Source: Asparagopsis taxiformis (Eukaryota; Rhodophyta; Florideophyceae; Bonnemaisoniales; Bonnemaisoniaceae). From it: 64,000 nucleotides of DNA. The notes below the pieces were generated by a model, which saw only the letters and a program-made list of their open reading frames with translations, was not told the DNA's origin and did not search any database. The stretch lies in the NCBI GenBank assembly GCA_030407315.1, contig JALQPE010000176.1, positions 1-64,000 on the forward strand. Reading direction: 5' to 3'. Position numbers and translations under genes: made by a program. Shown here piece by piece: positions 58,761-64,000 of this stretch (within the stretch, counting starts at the first letter, position 1; each line of letters opens with the position of its first letter).

Positions 58761-60530
58761 ATGTCAACTGATACATCAGTCCCAGCGCAGTCCGCAAACG
58801 ACTTCTCCAAATCTGGAGATCTCACAGGCGATGGCGGCGTCATCAAGCAAATCATCACCCACGGCACTGGTTTCCAGATGCCTGAGAACGGTGATGACGT
58901 CAAAATGCATTACCGCGGTACCCTATTGGATGGCACCCAATTCGACAGTTCCTACGATCGTTCCGCACCCTTTGTTTTCAAGCTAGGCGATGGCAAAGTT
59001 ATCAAGGGTTGGGATATTGTCGGCAAGACAATGCTCAAAGGCGAGAAGGCTCGTGTCACTCTCAAGCCTGAATATGCCTATGGTGCCAATGGTTCCCCAC
59101 CCAAGATTGGAGAGAATGCCACTCTCATCTTCGACATGGAGCTCCTCTCCTGGACCAGTAAGCGTGATGTCTTTGGAGATGGTCTCGTCACAAAAACTGA
59201 GATCCAGCCTGGCGACGGCTGGGAACGCCCCGGCAAGCTTGCTGAAGTTACACTGGGCATTGTTGCAACCTCGATGACAAAAGAGGGCAACAAGCTCCAG
59301 AAGCTTCACGAAGGTCAGCAAATCTTCACCTGTGGAAGCTCCCAGGTTCCCGAAGCATGGGAAAAGGTCGTGGTCGACATGAAGAAAGGCTCTGTCGTCA
59401 GTCTACTCTGTCGTCCCCCACATATAGCTGGTCCAAATGTAGACTACGTACCTGAAGGTACTTACGCAGTACAATTTGATCTCACACTGCACTCCTGGAG
59501 GAAGATTGAGGACATCTACGGCGACGCTAAACTTCTGAAAAAAGTTCTCGAAGAAGGCGAGGGCTGGGAGCGTCCCAATGAGGGTTCAGAAGTTGTCATT
59601 TCTGCCAAATATTCGTTGCCATGTCCGAAATCCAAACTTATGGTTCCTCCACCCGCTGCAGAGCCCTTTCTCACTGCTGATAGTCACCAATTCAAGGTTG
59701 GCGACGGTATCGTGATCGATGGGCTTGACCGTGTCGTGCAATCCATGAAATTGAACGAATCGGCACTTGTGTTGCTTGCGCCTGAGCATGCGTTCCAGAC
59801 CGCATCCGCGCTGCTCACCCCTGAGATTGCTGACAAAAGCGTTTCCGTATCGGACGCTGTTCTGATCGAAATCAAGCTTGAAAAGTTTGACAAAGCGAAA
59901 GACGTGTGGAGCATGTCATTTGATGAAAAGGTCGAAGAGATGCAGGTTCGCAAACAGCGCGGTAATGACCTTTTCAAGGAAGGACGCTACGCCACGGCGA
60001 AAAAGTCTTACGACCGAGCTGTAGCGTTCTTCGATTCGCCCACATCGGAGCTGAGCCCCGAATTGAAGAGTAGGGTCAACGAGCTGCTCGTTCAATGTCA
60101 TTTGAATCTGGCCATGTGTCTGGAACGACTGGGTGACACACAGAAAGTCATGACGCATTGTAAGAAGGCTCTTGAAATTTCGCCATCCAACGTTAAAGCG
60201 CTATATCGTCAAGGTTGCGCGTATCTCACGCTTGAAGATTACTACAATGCCAACTCCTGTCTGAAATACGCGCTAGAGCTATCGCCGGGTAACCCCGATG
60301 TGCGGAGGAAATTGATGGAGTTGAAAGCAAAACGTGTAAAGCAAGATCAGGAGGATAAGAAGCGATACTCGAACCTTTTCGGACGTATGAGCAAGCTTGA
60401 ACAGAAGGAAAAGATTTCTTCCCATACTAACGGACACTCTGTGGAAGCCAAGGAAGACGGGGCAAAGTCTGAAAATGTTCCCATGGGCGATGTAAGGCCA
60501 GCTGCAGTAGAAGAAAATGGTGATTCTTGA
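58761..60530 (+). CDS. Three-domain FKBP peptidyl-prolyl isomerase with TPR (FKBP62/ROF1 type)
   Basis: This is a 589-residue protein from MSTDTSVPAQSAND; the upstream open frame adds 25 weak codons. Three FKBP domains occur at ~25-130, 145-250 and 260-375. The first is the most complete (VKMHYRGTLLDGTQFDSSYD, KVIKGWDIVGKTMLKGEKA, AYGANGSPPKIGENATLIFD) and probably the active one; the later two lack several pocket residues. Three TPRs (~390-520, NDLFKEGRYATAKKSYDRAV and ALYRQGCAYLTLEDYYNANS) should bind Hsp90. This is the architecture of plant ROF1 and animal FKBP52. A charged tail ends EENGDS. It is a single exon. Confidence 0.92.
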   Translation: MSTDTSVPAQSANDFSKSGDLTGDGGVIKQIITHGTGFQMPENGDDVKMHYRGTLLDGTQFDSSYDRSAPFVFKLGDGKVIKGWDIVGKTMLKGEKARVTLKPEYAYGANGSPPKIGENATLIFDMELLSWTSKRDVFGDGLVTKTEIQPGDGWERPGKLAEVTLGIVATSMTKEGNKLQKLHEGQQIFTCGSSQVPEAWEKVVVDMKKGSVVSLLCRPPHIAGPNVDYVPEGTYAVQFDLTLHSWRKIEDIYGDAKLLKKVLEEGEGWERPNEGSEVVISAKYSLPCPKSKLMVPPPAAEPFLTADSHQFKVGDGIVIDGLDRVVQSMKLNESALVLLAPEHAFQTASALLTPEIADKSVSVSDAVLIEIKLEKFDKAKDVWSMSFDEKVEEMQVRKQRGNDLFKEGRYATAKKSYDRAVAFFDSPTSELSPELKSRVNELLVQCHLNLAMCLERLGDTQKVMTHCKKALEISPSNVKALYRQGCAYLTLEDYYNANSCLKYALELSPGNPDVRRKLMELKAKRVKQDQEDKKRYSNLFGRMSKLEQKEKISSHTNGHSVEAKEDGAKSENVPMGDVRPAAVEENGDS

Positions 60531-60804
60531 CGAGCTGGTGTGTGTCAACGCGAGGGAACTGTTGATGGATGCGGATGCAAAAAGGTACTGACATTGATAA
60601 TATTTTTTGATCTGCGGCCGCACCCGCGAATTAGTCCGGATTTATGAAAGCGGTCGGAAGACAATATCTGCCTCCGTATAAAAGATGGTTCTAATCGCTG
60701 CTGCCCATCATAGCTTAGATTCTTTTATCGCCAAGATAGATACGCTTAGTAAAGTGAGCTGATGTCGACGTTGTCCCTGTCATGTCAGGCACCCCTTGTA
60801 CATA

Positions 60805-61767
60805 CTACTGATTGCCCATCCCAAGCCACTTTCTGGCCCTTCCACGCAGCCACACCGTTACCGTCAGCGCAATCGCCAATGCTGTCATTGCATTCGCACA
60901 CGCCTGCACAACGAGCACATCCACCGGCTGCACCAGCCCGGCACCAGGAGCCACCCCGCCGGCAGCACCCGGCGGGTACGCTGTGTACGGCGTCGTTGCA
61001 ATGCCCGAGCTCAACAATCGTGCAAGCAAAGTACCCACAATCGCCTGCAGTCCCGTTAACGACACCAATAATCCCACAATACACAGCACGAGACCCACGC
61101 GCAGCTTGCCAATAATCCGCGAACGCGCTAATTCAAACGTCCGTTTCGGGCTCGTCTCCAGCCAGACGGACAATTGCGTGTAACTATACGTCCAGAAGAG
61201 ACTGATAAACGCCAGAAAGATGCCGACGGCTGCGAGCACAAAGCCGACTAAAGACGCTGATGTTCGGATACTCACGCCCGGAAATGCAAACGAGAAGAGC
61301 AGAATCACACCAGAAATCACGGTGAGAACGAGCTGTGACCACCATGTCACCCATCCCAATCGCCACAATGCGCGCGCAGCGCTCAGATAGTCCACTTCAG
61401 GACCGGTGGGAACGGGGGGTGGTGGCGGTGCTGTCGCGCTCATGAAATCTGGTTGTTTGGTCGGTGTGGCGGTTACTGCGTCTTCATCGGATGCATCCAG
61501 AGGCACTGAGACCACATCGGCGTCCTGTGTTGTGGCACGCTCGCGGTTGAGCTTGTCAAGGAATGTTTCGCCACTGGAATTGGTCGAATTCAATGGGCTT
61601 TCAATCGACTCGGGTGGATCGACGTCTGGATAAAGATTTCCATTTGCTGCTACGCGTAATCTTCGATAAACATGGTAGTGGCGCGTTGAACGTTTTTGCA
61701 ATGGTTGCCTCGTGAATGCCAGCCGAACGCCTACGAATGAAGGCGGTGCAAAGGCGGCGGAGGACAT
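60805..61767 (-). CDS. Plastid DUF3611 membrane protein
   Basis: This is a 320-residue protein. The leader MSSAAFAPPSFVGVRLAFTR is plastid-type with Phe. After a disordered acidic stretch comes a four-helix membrane domain: VTWWSQLVLTVISGVILLFS, SASLVGFVLAAVGIFLAFIS, LRVGLVLCIVGLLVSLTGLQ and a last helix VVQACANAMTALAIALTVTV, with GWVTWW and QLSVWLE as conserved-looking motifs. This is the DUF3611 family of cyanobacteria and plastids. The function is unknown; an envelope or thylakoid site is inferred. Met 61767 was chosen over the open frame to 61968 because of the transit-like leader. Confidence 0.75.
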   Translation of the reverse strand: MSSAAFAPPSFVGVRLAFTRQPLQKRSTRHYHVYRRLRVAANGNLYPDVDPPESIESPLNSTNSSGETFLDKLNRERATTQDADVVSVPLDASDEDAVTATPTKQPDFMSATAPPPPPVPTGPEVDYLSAARALWRLGWVTWWSQLVLTVISGVILLFSFAFPGVSIRTSASLVGFVLAAVGIFLAFISLFWTYSYTQLSVWLETSPKRTFELARSRIIGKLRVGLVLCIVGLLVSLTGLQAIVGTLLARLLSSGIATTPYTAYPPGAAGGVAPGAGLVQPVDVLVVQACANAMTALAIALTVTVWLRGRARKWLGMGNQ

Positions 61768-62656
61768 GATAGTCTGCGGTGCCCGTAGCGTTGTAAATTT
61801 TTTACTGCAATGCAGAGCGGAAGTAGGATAGAGCGGAAAGAATGGTCTTGAGCGTTCAAGGGGAATGTGAGATCGAGTTTGGACGAACAAAAACCTCCAT
61901 ATTTTTTTAGAAATCGTATGTGTGCAACTCAACTGATGCCACTTGTATGTTGTAACACCGTTTGACACGTGTATGTCCTAGATATAATTCTCATAGAAGA
62001 TCATTCATTGCTCTTGAAATATCCGGAAGAGGTTGAGGACGAACGACTTCTATCTTGCCAGTTGGACGGACCTTCGAAACAAATCGACCTTCAATTCACT
62101 GGGATGAGCAATATCTTTACATCCTTTGATCTGTAATACCATTGGATTCCAAAGACTCTGGTCAAACCCATTTTTCATTGTTTTGTTCGTTCTTTTGATA
62201 TCATCGTTGCGCGACAATACAGGTATATATTCAAACTTCAATTGGGTAAAAGCCTACTGCTTAGCTGTCTGCAATTCACCAGGTCAACCATTCCATACTC
62301 GCATAATTCTCTAGATCTGTAGCCAGGAGGGCGGCATCGGATTGAAAGACATTCCCCATCGTCCTGACACACGAACTTCAGTTGGTAGAAACACCACAGC
62401 ATACTGTAATTGTCCAGCTCGACATAGCCATGTCGTCGCCAGCAATACATATTTACTACCATTCATGAATTACCTATACGCTTTGAAACGACCAACACCT
62501 TCCTTTTATGACATTGCCCAAACAAGCGCAGTTGATGCAACAATTCTATTATTGACGCCAAAGCACTCAATTTGCCCCTCCCCCAACCTGACTGAATTTC
62601 TTATAAGCACAACAATCTACACGATGAAATTCAGTCAACTTACGTATGAACATATC
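61768..62656. other. Unresolved 0.9 kb stretch upstream of the DUF3611 gene
   Basis: No complete gene seen. On the minus strand there are exon-like open fragments, for example a frame from about 62466 reading VLLATTWLCRAGQLQYAVVF, and a 34-residue frame near 62000-62100 ending DISRAMNDLL. I could not join them with canonical splice sites. A plus-strand frame (62342-62680) overlaps the TMEM18 3' exon. Treat as undecided. Confidence 0.3.
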
Positions 62657-63251
62657 CTAATCATCTTTCTTGGACTCTGAACCCTGGTCGCGTTCACTCT
62701 GTTCCCGGCGCTTTTGAATCATCTCCCGCCTCTTCCTCCTCCCGTACAACTTCATCACTCGCAGGCCCATGTTCAGCTACCGATCGCACGCGGCACGGAA
62801 AAAAGTTAGATACACAATGCAGCCGATCGGGAAGCCAACCATACGGAACGAATCAACATACCACAATAAAATTAGCTTGGATTACGAAAGGACCCGATAG
62901 AAACGTAAGCATGAAAAGGCCGTTGGTATCGAAATAATTCTGCTTGGCGAATCGATGCCAATGAGTTCGTCCAAGTTGATTCAGTTTCTCGGCGGCCAGC
63001 GCCAAAGCAGTGATACATACGAGGATGAAAAATTGCACAATGTCATTCTTCTTCGTTTTGTACACGACTGTGAACAACAATATTTGCAGTACAACAAGGG
63101 CGATTATGAATGGCTCCTTCCATCTGACAGAGTCCACAAAGTCGGACAATTTGTCGACGGCGACTGCTCGTTGCGTTAGTTGCAGAATCTTTTCTGCACT
63201 GGCATAGAGAAGTTCAACAGGACCAGCTGTTGACGCGTCTGAAAAATTCAT
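62657..63251 (-). CDS. TMEM18: TMEM18 homologue, nuclear-envelope membrane protein, two exons
   Basis: Exons 63251-62862 and 62776-62657 (85-nt intron, GTATGT, CTAAC branch) give 169 residues. Three membrane helices are visible: PFIIALVVLQILLFTVVY, VQFFILVCITALALAAEKLN and GLFMLTFLSGPFVIQANFIV. Conserved TMEM18 landmarks are DSVRWKEPF, AEKLNQ, HRFAKQNYFDTNGLF. Without splicing the protein would stop at VVC; splicing adds the usual basic C-terminal tail (LYGRRKRREMIQKRREQSE). In mammals TMEM18 is at the nuclear envelope and linked to body weight; its role in algae is unknown. Confidence 0.85.
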
Positions 63252-63616
63252 GTTGGAGGTGGGAGAAACAATGAGTGCTACCGAGCGCTGGGTGTTGACT
63301 CGGGGGAAGGTGACATATGTTTCGATGTCCTACGCTCGCATCATATGATTTTGGGCTGACAGCAATTGTGTTGAAAATGATCATAGATAGCGTACTGTAA
63401 TATCGGGTCGCGATTCCCTGTTCCAATCACGATGACTCATTGGCAAGATGATGTTCGGACCTCAGATTGGCCTTGCTCAACTATCCAACACATAAATGAA
63501 GGGTTTCGCGATAAAACATGAAAGCATCAACAATGTGTCCGTCTTCATGACTGCTATGTCGAAAAACCTCTAAGACATCTACATACCAGGCTTTACTGAA
63601 AAACTGCACTCGTCAC
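63252..63616. other. Intergenic region, about 0.37 kb
   Basis: Lies between the TMEM18 start and the KA1-kinase 3' end. No gene or repeat recognised. Confidence 0.4.
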
Positions 63617-64000
63617 CTAGTTGTGCACACGCGTTTCTGCCCCAACCCTTTCAACGAAAAGGGTTCGAACCTTTTGGAAGAATTCATAGAACTCCTTTCC
63701 GTCTATGTGTGACCTATCTTTCCGCCCTTTCTTGAATTGAACTGTAGATAAGTTCTTCTCTTGGTGACATGTAATGCTGATCATCAATAACTTTCCTTGC
63801 TTCAGCGGCACCTCACATTTCATTTTACTCTCCCCCCGTTTCATCAACACGTTGCAGTTCATTGTTGTTGCCAATATCCTTCCAATTTCGAGCAGGCAAC
63901 GTTCGGGAGGAAGGTCAGAATCAAAACTTGTCGCTGCAGAGCTCTTTCGACGGTTGAACATTCCTAAACCAAACATCCCGCGAGTTGCATGTTCATCTCG
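63617..64000 (-). CDS. C-terminal KA1 domain of a SNF1/MARK-type protein kinase (5' partial)
   Basis: The frame is open through base 64000, so only the C-terminal 127 residues are in the window; the kinase domain would lie beyond the right edge. RCLLEIGRILATTMNCNVLM, KMKCEVP, ISITCHQEKNLSTVQFKKGR and FYEFFQKVRTLFVERVG follow the kinase-associated-1 (KA1) fold found at the end of MARK, KIN1/2, CHK1 and AMPK-related kinases. The fold binds acidic lipids or inhibits the kinase. The Met at 63976 is internal and should not be taken as the start. Whether the parent is SNF1-like or MARK-like cannot be told here. Confidence 0.65.
   Translation of the reverse strand, partial: RDEHATRGMFGLGMFNRRKSSAATSFDSDLPPERCLLEIGRILATTMNCNVLMKRGESKMKCEVPLKQGKLLMISITCHQEKNLSTVQFKKGRKDRSHIDGKEFYEFFQKVRTLFVERVGAETRVHN

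Noticed and set aside
63655..63685. GGTTCGAACC-like T-arm sequence
   Set aside because: It lies inside the KA1 domain coding frame and no other tRNA arms surround it.

Overview
This window reads as nuclear DNA from a compact, photosynthetic eukaryote, most probably a red alga. I support 38 protein genes in 64 kb, about one per 1.7 kb, on both strands, and nearly all are typical eukaryotic housekeeping genes (Spt5, RFC, CCR4-NOT, eIF3h, Rpn5, Rab1, Sec22, ubiquitin E2s, LETM1). Five proteins (plastid kinase, DnaJ, SRPBCC, NTF2-like, DUF3611), and possibly a sixth (the primase-like gene), start with short leaders carrying Phe near the N-terminus (MAFASF, TAFL, PAFL, AAF). That is the style known for red algal and glaucophyte plastid transit peptides. 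The species is not determined; the red algal assignment is an inference.

Introns are few and very regular. Seventeen coding introns could be resolved by joining reading frames to recover conserved proteins. All are 73-98 nt, and nearly all have a CTAAC/CTGAC-type branch site shortly before the AG. Most lie near the 5' end of the gene. They restore the N-termini of Spt5, eIF3h and the 25-residue-repeat protein, the terminal Cys-Cys of Rab1, and the C-termini of SARAF, TMEM18 and Sec22.

Layout. 1-9 kb: secreted malectin/PKD/PA14/TIG/GSDH-like protein (5' cut), SAP30-like protein, alpha/beta hydrolase, a primase-like gene, SARAF. 9-20 kb: Spt5, eIF4B-like RRM protein, SRPBCC plastid protein, GET1, an unresolved 1.7 kb stretch, RFC subunit, SelD-associated-type oxidoreductase. 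20-33 kb: GT61-like glycosyltransferase, plastid kinase, RING-H2 protein, CCDC47, Acl4-like chaperone, PYROXD1, plastid DnaJ, bL34. 33-47 kb: M16 protease, eIF3h, a disordered protein, Rpn5, NTF2-like plastid protein, 25-residue-repeat protein, Rab1, UBC4/5. 47-64 kb: Cwc24/RNF113, UBE2G1, LETM1, divergent CNOT10 and CNOT11, inositol-dehydrogenase-like enzyme, Sec22, three-FKBP/TPR protein, DUF3611 plastid protein, TMEM18, and the C-terminus of a KA1 kinase cut by the right edge.

The strongest discovery candidate is the gene at about 5.7-7.7 kb. Its C-terminus carries a motif set like that of the archaeo-eukaryotic primase (AEP) catalytic core, downstream of a DnaG-like CPxH...CPxC zinc-ribbon motif, and it may have a plastid leader. 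Next are the head-to-head CNOT10/CNOT11 pair, a protein built on a 75-bp tandem repeat, and a glycosyltransferase with a duplicated N-terminal module.
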